A stretch of 64,000 bases of DNA from Engraulis encrasicolus (lineage: Eukaryota; Chordata; Actinopteri; Clupeiformes; Engraulidae): assembly GCF_034702125.1 (NCBI RefSeq), contig NC_085872.1, positions 25,180,502-25,244,501 on the forward strand, written 5' to 3'. A program made the translations under genes and the position numbers. The notes beneath the pieces are model-generated. The model searched no databases, was not told the DNA's origin, and was given only the letters and a program-made list of their open reading frames with translations. The first letter of the stretch is position 1. Each line of letters opens with the position of its first letter. Below are positions 12,085-25,324 of the stretch, piece after piece.

Positions 12085-13486
12085 AACATTTCACCAGGTT
12101 AAAAAGGGAACGGTGAGGCAACAGAGCCTGTGCAGCCTACCGGTAGGAGGCGACATGTTTCAGGTTTTTACTGCAGCTTCAGTGCCATCAGATTATGTCT
12201 GTGCACAGCACCATGCATGCGGAGGCGGATGCGCTGTTCGTCCTCCTGCCAATCATCAGCTAAACAGGCATCATGAACGGTTGCGCGCAAAAATCAGAGC
12301 GAGTTGTCAAGCGTCAGTTTTATGATGCGCCATGAAGCCTACAAAAGATAAAGTCGATATAAACAATTATCACTGGTAAGTAGCCTTCAGATGATGGCAT
12401 CAAACTTGACCTCTGCAAATGACTGTGCAATGCAATGGTTGTCAATCCGACATCGCAACGACTCCCGTAGCCTACTACCCACAAGTTGTGGCCTAATCAA
12501 ACAATTTAGTCAATGTTAAAAATTCGTTCTTGGTAGGCCTGTAGGCCTACTTGTAACTTTTTGTGCAACTTTTTTTTTTGTCAGTTCTAGTTCGTGGAAA
12601 GAAATCACCGAGTCTGGTAAGGATGCACAGGGTTTGTAACATTTAAAATTGACCTACAGAAAGGCACGTTATGATTGTAATGGATGAACATTGAGTAGAA
12701 GACTAAATTCAGACCAGACGAAACCTCGTGGCGTAGGTCACAACGCCATGAAGCCAAAGAAGATAGCCTATAATTGGACAAAGGCTATTTCAAATTTCTA
12801 CGTTTCTGATGTTTTACAGTTTCTCTCTGATTGCTTCCATAGAAGCCTTGGCATTTTCACCGAGTGACTATGGAGTAGGCCGTCCAAGTGGTGCCAGACT
12901 GAAATGGATAGGCCTATCTAGCAGGTAGGCTAAATCAAAGTCTGATCGTTGATTTTCCGATTCGTTTGTAAACTTATTAATGGCTGCTGACAATGCTCCA
13001 GTAGCCCATCATCCAACAAGAACGCTGGGTACTACTCTTGAAGCGCACAGTAAAAATAATAATAATAATAATAGTAAAGGACACGTCCCTAAATTGTGCG
13101 CAAATCAATCAAGTAAATGTCGCCTTTTCCCCTCTTTAATTCACACATATAGTAGGTCTATATCTCCGTCTACCCTTGATTTTATTTATGCCTAATTTAG
13201 CCTATCATACTGTTCAAGCAAACTAGGTCAAAATGGTTCTAACTGTAACTTTTGTAAGTGACAAGCTACACTATATTACATACTATGTTCACGATAAACC
13301 ACATGACGCAGAAAGCAGGTCGGCTATATAGCCTAGTTGGGGGATCAAACCACCATTGAATCATACAAAAGCAACAAACTAACAAAACGTGTGAAGCTGG
13401 CCTGCCAAAGCTCAAACCCATAAGAGATAGAATTATGTATGCTACTTAACTGTAAAAACTTAAGTAAAATGTCAGCTATCGCATAG
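12085..13486. other. Intergenic DNA without a supported gene
   Basis: Between the pip4k2a downstream region and a DNA transposon. It contains a short AAT run near 13053 and several AGGCCTA words. I see no exon or RNA gene. Confidence 0.5.
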
Positions 13487-13488
13487 TA

Positions 13489-14561
13489 GGGTAGAATGCC
13501 CTAATGTGGGACAATTTTTGTCACTTCAACTTTGGTGGTTTATTAAAATTTAATGACAACATTTCAATACAAACAAATTACACCCTTTTCATCCTCTAGT
13601 TATGCTCTAATCAAATAAAACCTTTAAAAACATGTTATGTGTTTCTAATTCGAACAATTTGGATATTAATGTAAGTTGGTCAAAAACCATGGTTATCCCT
13701 AAAGTGGGACAATGGGTTTCCTAATGTGGGACAGTGTATATTAAAAGGTCTCTAAAACATGTTTGTGTAAAATATTAATTTAAAATGTGATCTGCCACTC
13801 TTTAAGACATATCAGCTACACATTTAGAGCATGTTTTCTGAATTATTTTTACTTTCTTTTATTGGTAAATATGACTCAGACTGTTTGAACCCATTGCACA
13901 CAATTGGTCACTTCAACATGGCAGCTCTATTTGAGGAAAGAACTTCCGGTTTTTGGACCCAAATGTTGTGTTGATAGCTGTGCTCCAGTAGATTAGGCCA
14001 GAAAGACTGAAATACATCTATGATATAGATTTTAATACCCATTTTCTCATGTGGACATGGTGTTTGACTTCATAGTAATTGTTTGACTTATTAAATTACT
14101 ACTTTTATAACTGTCCCACATTAGGAAAATCTTGTGTCCCACTTTAGGACGCACCTATCCTAAAGTGGGACACTAATAATATGTTTTAAAAATAAAATAT
14201 TACGTTATTTTATATACATCACACATTATTTTCTGATGAACATATACCTACCCAACATATTTATCAAAAAATTGACAATGTTGTTTTGATTGGAATTGAT
14301 TTATACCCTAAAGACAAATTTGGCCAAATGCTATGTAATTGGTCATTTGATGGACTTCACCCAGGGTCCTTCTTCATAATTGTAACCCCTCCCTGGAGTA
14401 TTACTATACATTTACTAAATCATGATATTATGATAACAGGATGATAGGGCTTTTATTTGGTTATAGTTTTGTAAACATTTACCAACTTGGGGCAAAGCTA
14501 CACCCCTTAAACCTTAAGGTGTCCCACATTAGGCATCGTCCCACTTTAGGGCATTCTACCC
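13489..14561. mobile_element. Non-autonomous DNA transposon with repeated GTGGGACA motif
   Basis: The 1073-bp element has terminal inverted repeats GGGTAGAATGCCCTAA and TTAGGGCATTCTACCC, flanked by TA at 13487-13488 and 14562-14563. The word CCTAA(A/T)GTGGGACA or its complement recurs about six times, at both ends and internally. No transposase remains. Confidence 0.8.
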
Positions 14562-14563
14562 TA

Positions 14564-15489
14564 ATTGCCTTGCCGATTGTCAAAGGTATCTGGCCCTTCA
14601 ACTTGTTGCACTGAAACAACCAGTACATCTGCAACAGCCTGTAGAGATTAGGCCGCATCACAGCCCTCTCCTTAAACCATTCTCCGGAGCGCAAACGAGT
14701 AAAAATGATATCGCCACCGCCGGGTAGGTTTTCATAATAAAATGTAAAAGGTTTATTTTATACAATTTCATCCCCTCTATGCGACAACAGGAAATGGTAT
14801 AATAAATTCAACAAATGGTACATGTATTTTGAGTGACAGCAAACACTAGACACTGAAATAATCCATATGTTTACACATTCATCTTTTCTGAAAACGATAT
14901 GACCCCTTCACTGAACTGTTCTTGTCCTCGGCTCAGTTTCATGTTCCACTGGCAATAGTTGACAGAAATAATCTGAGCTCTTTAAAGAAAGACGGGAAAA
15001 CACTGAGAGCACTTTCTAAGAAGAAAGTCAAAATACATGAGCACATAATACTGTTCTAAATGCTTAGTATTAAGGCTATAGAACAAACCTAATAACTGTG
15101 AGGGCAAACATGGGATCATTCATTGATTAAAAATAGGCAACATATAAATGTTATGCAGTTCATAAAGACAGAATGAGTAGACTTCTATATGCCAAAGTCC
15201 ATGTTAAAAATAAAAAATGAATGAAATCTCCTTCAAAGCTTACTCAACTAAAATAATTTGTCCTAGAAAGCCTTACAATTTCCCTTGGTGCAAAATGACA
15301 GAAAACAGAAAAACACTTGAAAACATGTAAGCTTAAATCATGCCGTTTTCATTAATAGCCTACACTGACACACAACATTTAATGTGAGCATGTCAAAACA
15401 TTATGTTTTTTTTTAATATATATAAAAAAGAAAGAGACTTTCCACAAAAAAGAACAGCTGTGTTGGTGGGCCAGGGTCAGGGCAGGGGG
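14564..15489 (-). other. bmi1 3'UTR region
   Basis: Non-coding sequence downstream of the bmi1 stop on the minus strand, AT-rich and without repeats. An AATAAA on the minus strand lies at 14752-14757, giving a 3'UTR of roughly 740 bases. Confidence 0.6.
14752..14757 (-). terminator. Candidate bmi1 polyadenylation signal AATAAA
   Basis: TTTATT on the plus strand, about 735 bases past the bmi1 stop and just before the transposon at 13489-14561. Confidence 0.5.
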
Positions 15490-17857
<2,368 letters not shown>

Positions 17858-18157
17858 TTAATTGATTATGAAGTGGTTACTTAATTTCTGGGGGGAAACA
17901 TTTAGAGACTGTAGTGTGGAAACTTCTGGAGATGCGCGCACACGCATACCACAGTACGTAATAAATTAATTATGCAAAGTATGCCTGTATCCTAGGCATA
18001 GGCCCACATAGTGCTAGCCTACCGGCACAGACAAGACTGGTCGAATTCATCACGAATTTATTGCGTGAAGACCACTTACTCCACTCCGTTCTAGTAGGCC
18101 TATGCGAAATCTGATTCAGTCTGTTTTTAGTAAAAATGCCAAAATACCAGTACTTAC

Positions 18158-18360
18158 AGTTGCCATAGCAACCGGTAATATTTGGCACCTTGCCAGCAGA
18201 GGGGCGCCTTGTGAGGTGAGGTGTGGTGAACACACCGCGTATACCAACACGATGCCAAATAAAGCCACCCATAATCTGTTTAATTTTAGCACCACAATTA
18301 ATCGTTCTTGGAAACTCTACGTGCAACTCATACGTGGCTGCCATCTTGGCAAACAACCCC
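18158..18360 (-). other. Candidate alternative bmi1 5' exon (contains a 67-codon uORF)
   Basis: On the minus strand this ends in the strong donor AACT|GTAAGTA (18157-18151). It could splice to the acceptor TTGCAACAG at 17838, whose exon holds the bmi1 start. At its 5' side is GCCAAGATGGCAGC (18337-18350), a YY1-type motif with good Kozak context. Its ATG (18344) opens a frame MAATYELHVEF.... After the predicted splice that frame ends at TGA 17823-17821, overlapping the bmi1 ATGATG. AACTTGCAG just upstream (about 18361) could make this an internal exon instead. Confidence 0.4.
18159..18173. promoter_or_regulatory. X-box (RFX-binding) motif
   Basis: GTTGCCATAGCAACC fits the RFX consensus GTNRCC-N(0-3)-RGYAAC on both half-sites. 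It lies at the donor end of the candidate bmi1 5' exon, about 350 bases upstream of the start codon. Confidence 0.55.
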
Positions 18361-20529
18361 CTGCAAGTTTGTTCACATGAGTCTGCCAATGTCAACACAC
18401 AATATATTGGTTTTTCTCTCTCAGATTACAGAATATGGTGTTAGGACACAAATCGTGACGATGTATCAGATTACAGGAATGGAGTTACGCAGAGCCGTAA
18501 CGATTCGGGGATGATTTTCCTGCAAGTGGGAGACCAAGCTGTTGACTTCTTGGGGATCGTTCTCAATAGGGAGCTACTGGTGGACAACTCTTCACTCTAC
18601 ACGATTAAGTTCTAATATATATAACACGACACGCATGAGAGCAGCTTCTTTCGATCTGCGCAGCCTCCTGCCTCTATTTGCACCGTGCCAACGAAAATAA
18701 TATAGCCTACCAGTATGCGCGGAACCCATGGAACGTCGAATTGCATATTCAGGAAATCGTGTTCAACTTGGCGCTTTTGGAAATGTGGAGTTCACCACAA
18801 TAACTTAAATCTACACGTGGACGCTGTAATGGGCTGCAAGCCAGTCCGCTTGAAAGCTTCGCCTTGCTATGGATAGAAAGTAACAGGAAAAGGGCTGGCT
18901 TGGCTTCGCTTCGTCTACATGCACGTAACAGCCTACTAGGGGGGAGACAAGGCATTGGCGCCAAAAAATATGGCACCAACTTTCAACGCGTTTAGTTCAC
19001 GTGTCCAGTAGAAATGTCAGGTCTAGAAGATTACAACCTAAGAAGTGATAACAGGCTTGATATGTTTCTTATTTTGTTCTAATCCAGTGTTAAGTGCTTA
19101 AAGTGAAATGAGCAATCTTTTCTTTTCCAGCTCTTTGAAATTCTGATATGAGGCTCATATAGGCTACATCTACATTCTAGAATGTGTTTTATTCCATCAA
19201 GTCAATCAACACCATGATGTGACCAACACGACAAATGAGCGACACAGTGACCAGTTGCCAGTCTACCACTAGGCTACAGTCATGACTACAGCACGTCTTT
19301 ACTGATAGACCTTCTGTTATTTCCAGAGATGATTCCATGGTCATTGGAACCAAAAGGCTGTACGTTTTGACCATAGCAGCTTAAAGGCGAACCTGTGCCA
19401 ACAAAAAATAAGAGCATCAGTCCAAAGTAGGCCCATTCATCATGGGGAAAAAAACCCAGACAGGAATAGTCCAGCAGCTCTCAATAGAGATCGTCTGTCA
19501 AGGCGATGCACCAGTTTGCCATGACAGCAGAACTGTTCACCATCGGTTGACCATCACCATACTGTAGGTTTCATCAAAGGTACACACTTCCATTCCCATT
19601 ATTTTATTTTTTTCAAAACTTTGAATTATCCCACCAATATTAGGCTATTTATTTAACAGCGCATGTGCGTTGCACTTTCTGTGCGCTGTCTTGTGGGATG
19701 ATTTGACAATATTCCAAAATATACGACCAACAGTTTGCAGGCTCGGGGGCAATCTACCACAAAGCCATTGATTCTAATAAAATATACCAACCTGACCTAC
19801 ATAAACTGTCATTTTATAAATTTCAAGATGAAAGCGTAAATGTCAAACAAAATAATATCCAAGGATATGACTCCAGTGTTGTATATTCACAAAGGAAAAG
19901 CGTTACGGAGAACCACTTTAAAAAGCGCTTCGCCATAAAATTAATCAAAACGTGGACCTGTTGTTGGTGAATAAAATACATGTTATATCTTCATTAAACC
20001 ATGTGTAAAAACTAAGGTTTACCAGGGAGCACATACACGGGCTATAGGAGGAGCCTCTGCATGCGAATTTAAGTTCATAAAGTCTTAAATCAGTCACCAA
20101 AGGATATTATTTTATTTTTGCCTATCACTACATAGCCATCAGTTCTCATTCCTATAATATCAGGTCATCAAGATCATCAGCAAGACTTAAATAACTGTTT
20201 CAATATGATCACTTAGAGATATAGCCCTTGCCCACTCAGGTTTTCCACAACCTGATACTTTTTACGCATTAGTTAGGCCGTAAAATGCCAATGTTCCATT
20301 AAAGTAACGCGTAAAATACAATCTGCGTGTATTCGTGGAGTTGCATTTGAAGACACAATTACGACGTGTGCCAAAGAGATACACATAATAAACATTTCTG
20401 CATTGAGCAAAGAACATGATCGGACCAGGCAAGCAGTCCGCGACATGGATTCGCTATAGCTGCGCGAATACCTCACTGTATCACACCGCTAAACAGTCTG
20501 AGTGGTAAGGGCACTTCCATCATACTTAC
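18361..20529. other. bmi1 upstream region without a supported gene
   Basis: Mostly unique-looking AT-rich sequence with no recognised repeat. If the exon at 20530 is used, this is the first bmi1 intron. No protein-coding exon could be supported. Confidence 0.45.
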
Positions 20530-20640
20530 CAGGTCTATCAGAGCCAATATCCAAGCTATTTTACATACAATGAAACTTGGAAGTCGATCAGCAAAAAATG
20601 AATGCAACCCACGCGGCCATTTTGGATCGAGCTGCAGACG
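20530..20640 (-). other. Candidate bmi1 non-coding first exon
   Basis: On the minus strand GACCTG|GTAAGTATG (donor at 20529-20521) is a near-ideal 5' splice site. The sequence upstream begins with CCAAAATGGCCGC (20613-20625), a canonical YY1-type motif often found over start sites. It would join the acceptor at 17838. The transcription start itself is not visible. Confidence 0.45.
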
Positions 20641-20925
20641 CTGTCAGAGCGCTAACGCACCAGCGTCGACTTCATTGTAGTTACGCAATTGCCGTTTACG
20701 CGTAATTCTCCGGTATTAACGATGGTGGACTGATTGGAGTCCCAGTGCTGATGTTTCTCTTCCCCGATCGAATTCTTGTAATCCTGTACAGGACCAGCGG
20801 TTTAAAATATGCCGTGTATGATGGTTCAGTAGAAACTGACACTGTCTCCAAAATGGCTTAGTTCGACCGCCCTGCGCTGTCACGTGATCCCATTCCTGAG
20901 GGTAGCCTGGGAATTAGAAACGGTG
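20600..20925. promoter_or_regulatory. Candidate bidirectional promoter upstream of bmi1
   Basis: Two YY1-type motifs point outwards: CCAAAATGGCCGC on minus (20613-20625) and CCAAAATGGCTT on plus (20848-20859). An E-box palindrome TCACGTGA is at 20880-20887, and a plus-strand donor ACG|GTGAGC follows at 20923. The segment is richer in CpG than its surroundings. This suggests bmi1 transcription to the left and a possible divergent transcript to the right. Confidence 0.35.
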
Positions 20926-23900
20926 AGCAGAAGATCATCAATACTCCGGCCCTAGAGGAAGGTTCCCCATTGTCTTCGGATGAGCTCTCTTGCAACTTTT
21001 TCGTCTGCCGAGATGTGCAATATTATGGTCATGCGAGATGTGCTTCCGACTTCAGCTTTGTCATTATGTGGGCCGCTATCATTTCGTCTTGGTGTGATCA
21101 ACGTTTGTGCTTCGACGGATTGGATGTATACAGGAAAGGCGAACCATTCAGGGTACAGCCCAGTGGTTCCACTGAAAAGTTCCAATCCACATAATCAATA
21201 CACTTTCTCAATTATCTGAACGATTGCGTATTTGTCCACGATCACGGCTTATTGATGGATTATAGCCATGGTTATTCAAATGTTATAATTGTGTTTTACA
21301 GTGTAGTACATGGGTAGGTTAAACTTTCCTAACGTTACTCAGAACTGTGCTGCAATAGCCTACTCAACGCTGGGGTTTTTTCGTTTTGTGAATGACCCAG
21401 TCTTTCTCCAGTGTGAGACCAAGCACGAGTCCAATACAGTCATCACTTGTCGTCTCAACATCGAAAAGCACAATCAACTAAAGAAAGGGGGAAAGAAATC
21501 TTACTGGATTGTTAAACAATATTTACATTTAGACCCTTGAGCGATGGATATGCCCAGCGGTCGACAGAATGACGAAGACCAAACCCCAAAGTCTAAAATT
21601 CTGCACATTAAAGTTTCATATGACCTGCCCTCAGAATGGGACGGTGAAGGCTGGCATTCGCTTGTTTATATGAAGTGTCATTTGTTCCGAATAATGAAAC
21701 AAACGAGACTGGCACCATTTCATACAGCCAACTTACTTAGCAGACGACAACAGTGCGTAGTGCAAGTCATGCAGTGATGGTTTTTACTTTACGATGCAGA
21801 CGAAGAGAACAGGGTACCAGGGTAGCCCTCCCCAAGTCCACAGATCAAGAAGAGTTGTGCTGTTTGTGATGAAGGAAATGCGAAATGTGGCATGACAGTT
21901 CTCCTTTGCCACAGAACTTTCCTCATGCGGCTGTTGGGATTCATTCTGTTCTGTTTGATCCCAAACATTCGGGGCAAAGACGCAGGAGATGTCCAACATC
22001 TGGCAATTTTGGATATCGATGGCAAACAAACTGCTTGCCAGGAGGGAACAGGCTGTTACGAAGATGTTAAGTCAACGAGATTCCCTGACGTCATACGCGG
22101 GAGCACGTTTGCGAGGAAAACAAAGGACCACAGGTCCACAGCTGAGTGCAGCTGAAAGAGATTTCAGATTCGGAGCATTGATCGTGGGCGAACTTATAGT
22201 TCTTGGATGAACTCCATAGTGTGGCCATTAAGATGACCTCACTATGAATTGCCATATTTCAGACAAAAGCAATTCCTGGGCCGAGCTTTCTTACAACATC
22301 TTAAAAACAAATAGGCCAAGGTTTCTTATGAGGCAATATTCACATTTCACTCATCCTCATGGTGTTGTCAAGCTCTTTGATTTGATGTGTGCACAGCACC
22401 CATATATTTTGAAGATAGAAGCCAGAAGATTATTTGCGTCACAGTATAATAGCCTGTCATTCTTCAAGGCTATCGCGTGTATTATTTATATGGACCAAAG
22501 TGGCATCACTTCCAAGCATGTAATGGTTATCTGAGAAGTGGTCGAGGTTTGAAAAGCGGGTCTTCCTGAAGCGGGTCGATGACATGACTTGGTGGGGGGG
22601 TCAATACAGCAACTCCTCGCCTCCCTCTCCAGCAACTTATGAGTTTTAGTCTTGTCCCAGCGGCATGACTGGCTGTGCAGAAAACAAAGTGGAAATTGGT
22701 GGGTTCTTTCTGTCTCTTTTTTGAACGCCATGCCCCCCTTGGACTTAACTGCCCACAAAGTCTGCGTGTGGAGGTAAACGCGTTCGCACGCCTGTAACCA
22801 AATTCATCCAACCGTCAAGTTTCCGTTACCACGCTTTTCATCCCATGCGAGTCCATCTCATCATCTTCCAGGGACGCCACGAAATACTTGTTTAGGGAAT
22901 AAAGCATGTCTTGTGTACAAAATGCTGACTTGAACGCATCAGTCATAATTCCCTTAAAATATGTTGTTAATCCATCATGTTCTTGGTGACACTGAATGTA
23001 GCCCACCACTCCAAAACACGCTTGTTATGGCACGCCGTCTCTGACGGATATAGACTACAATTTACTACGGATATATGTATTTACGAAAATTACTCTTGAT
23101 GTGGAATCATCCCACAGACGTCAATTTCAACACACGACTGGGATATACTGTTAAACTCACCATGGTATATTGCCCAACTTAAAACGTTTCGAGTAGATCA
23201 AGCCCTGTAAAGACCGTTGCGCAAACGCACAGGGAAATATTCTCTAAATATAACCATCGGCCAAAAGCGCTGCATAGTTGTTGTAACATTTTATTCTCTC
23301 TCCACCAGCTAAAGGGGCTATATACACAAAAAAGTAAAATTGAGTTAATCTTTAAAATATTTTCTCATGTTAAAGACGCATGGCTCCACAGATAGGGTCG
23401 AGCAAGTCATTGTTACGGGGTAGTCTCAATATTTAAAGCTTGTGAACAAATCAGCATTTTTCTGGATATCATGCTCCTCCTCGCTCGGAGTGGACTAACT
23501 TTTGTTTCGGCGTTTTGGCACCTTGCTATTCCATAATCCTTGACATTTAAAAGGCTTGCACCAATCACGAGTGTTATTGGCTTCCACTCACTGTTATGGT
23601 AACCACACAAAACACCTGCCCTTTGGATAGGCTGCGTCTGTATATAGAGGCCCATGCAAGAGCTGTTGGGCATTGGTTATAACAACATTTATGTCAGTCA
23701 GAAAATGACAGTTTGTCTGTTTGTAGACTACTATCTCGTGCAACGATGTTGTGTATGCTATATATTTGCATTTTAATAAGCGTTAGGTGCTGCGGAAAGT
23801 GTCAATTAAGTTGCTGCCACGAAACCCCAGCTGCAGTCTGGCAAGGACAATATGAAGTGTCAGTTAGAAGCCTTGAAAGGTTATTTAATTCTCACATTGG

Positions 23901-25100
23901 ACTTTCAAGACTTATCTAGTTTTCAAATCAGCCTCTGCCCAATAAAGTGATTATCTTCATAGTGTAATGGTATGTTGTGCAGATTTTAAAAAATATATAC
24001 ATTATCATTATTATCATTACAGGTGAAATATTTCGTCTTACGCCATTTTATTTATTTATTTATTTATTTATTTTATTGTTAAGCAGAGGTGTGGGCCTAT
24101 TTGTCATTCTCCATACACTCCATAGGCTCGTTTTAAATGCGACTTTAAATTTCCACTAAAGTGTTCTAATGTCTGCTGGTACCCAGAAAGTAAATTGTTG
24201 AGAAATACAGATAGCCTTCAAGATAGTTGCTCTCTTGCTGTCGTTAGATTTAGGCAATAGAAGCAACTGTAGATGAATATTTAATTAGCCTATCGCAAGG
24301 TCCCTGGCTTGTCAAAATGCATTTTGTTTCGATATCTGGCGCGCTGGCTCTTCACGCAATGGCATTATGATATTATTAGTATATTGGTGCCAGATTTATT
24401 TTGATGTATGCGGTATCCTGTGTTCCACTGGTCATGTTTGAAATGTGATTATTATTGTAGTGAATAGCCTATTCATGAATGTGCATTCAGACATCTATAA
24501 TCATTCAGACTTGTACCAGAGTAGGCCTAGTCAGAGTATGTCATCCTTGGTTTGAATATCGACTGTCTGACCTATGCGTTACTGTCCCTCTCTTACACAG
24601 TCCGGAATGTTGGATCGGGTCTGCAGGTTACACCCAAACTTAAATAAATCATTTAAACATATACAGTATAGATATTGAGCGTAAAAGACTATATCTGCGG
24701 AATTATGTTTCAAAAAGTTACAAGGACTAACATCTGCGGTGCGCTATGATAAAGAGTGTGCGTAAAAGGGCACGCATGTCCGCTGCGCAGGCATTACACT
24801 AAGGTCAAATTAAAGTCATGACGAATATCCAGGTCAAAGTCATGTCAGTTTTCCATGTGATTTAAGCAGTGAAACTTCTTTCTTCTGTGATGTTTTGGAG
24901 ATGCTATACACAAACCAATCTGTATCTCATTTACGGATGAACGGGGTGGCCGTATTTGTTCCAGGACCATGGTAATTAGCCACCAAAGACTATCGGGAAT
25001 ACAGTATAATGGTGTGAGTGGCGCGGGGTAGTTTCTGAGAAGCGAAAATGAAAGAAGTGGCGACGCTCTGTGGACGACTAGTGAGATGCAGATGCAGAGA
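20926..25100. other. Repeat-poor intergenic interval between bmi1 and dnajc1
   Basis: About 4 kb with no recognised transposon and only a short ATTT run (24045-24075). No homologous gene was recognised. COMMD3 and SPAG6 were looked for by remembered sequence and not seen. The interval is likely to carry regulatory DNA, an inference from its repeat scarcity. Confidence 0.45.
21892..22155 (+). CDS. Hypothetical short ORF with N-terminal hydrophobic segment
   Basis: An 87-codon frame whose first residues contain FLMRLLGFILFCLIP, resembling a signal peptide, followed by a polar Cys-containing part (ACQEGTGCYED). A plausible acceptor (TTTACGATGCAG) lies at about 21787-21798, and a divergent promoter candidate is at 20.85 kb. 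I recognise no homologue, and other frames here are also open. It may well be chance. Confidence 0.12.
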   Translation: MTVLLCHRTFLMRLLGFILFCLIPNIRGKDAGDVQHLAILDIDGKQTACQEGTGCYEDVKSTRFPDVIRGSTFARKTKDHRSTAECS

Positions 25101-25324
25101 CGATGGGGGAGGAAATACTGTGCCAACAAGAGCCATATTGCTACGTTCCCTTTAAGAGCAATAGGGAAGCGGTAGCCACGTTTGACTTCAGTAGGAAAAG
25201 AGTATGCCTCGGCGTGTAGGCCCGAGTAAAGATCTTGTATATCAGCTGTTTGGCGGATCTATCGCAGTTGTGTTGGTGGAGGGCCTTACCGGTGTTTTTT
25301 TAATTACAAGGGAGACCTACAAGA
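25100..25324 (+). promoter_or_regulatory. Candidate dnajc1 promoter/5'UTR
   Basis: Sequence directly upstream of the dnajc1 start includes AGAGCCATATTGC (a YY1-like core) near 25128 and moderate CpG content. No TATA box is apparent. The transcription start is inferred only from position. Confidence 0.3.

Noticed and set aside
12085..13486. Possible CRISPR-like or regularly spaced repeats.
   Set aside because: Only dispersed AGGCCTA words. The organism is a vertebrate, and there is no array structure anywhere in the window.
20926..25100. Search for COMMD3 or SPAG6 exons between bmi1 and dnajc1.
   Set aside because: No frame resembled remembered COMM-domain or armadillo-type sequence. Recorded as absent, with the caveat that this was by eye.
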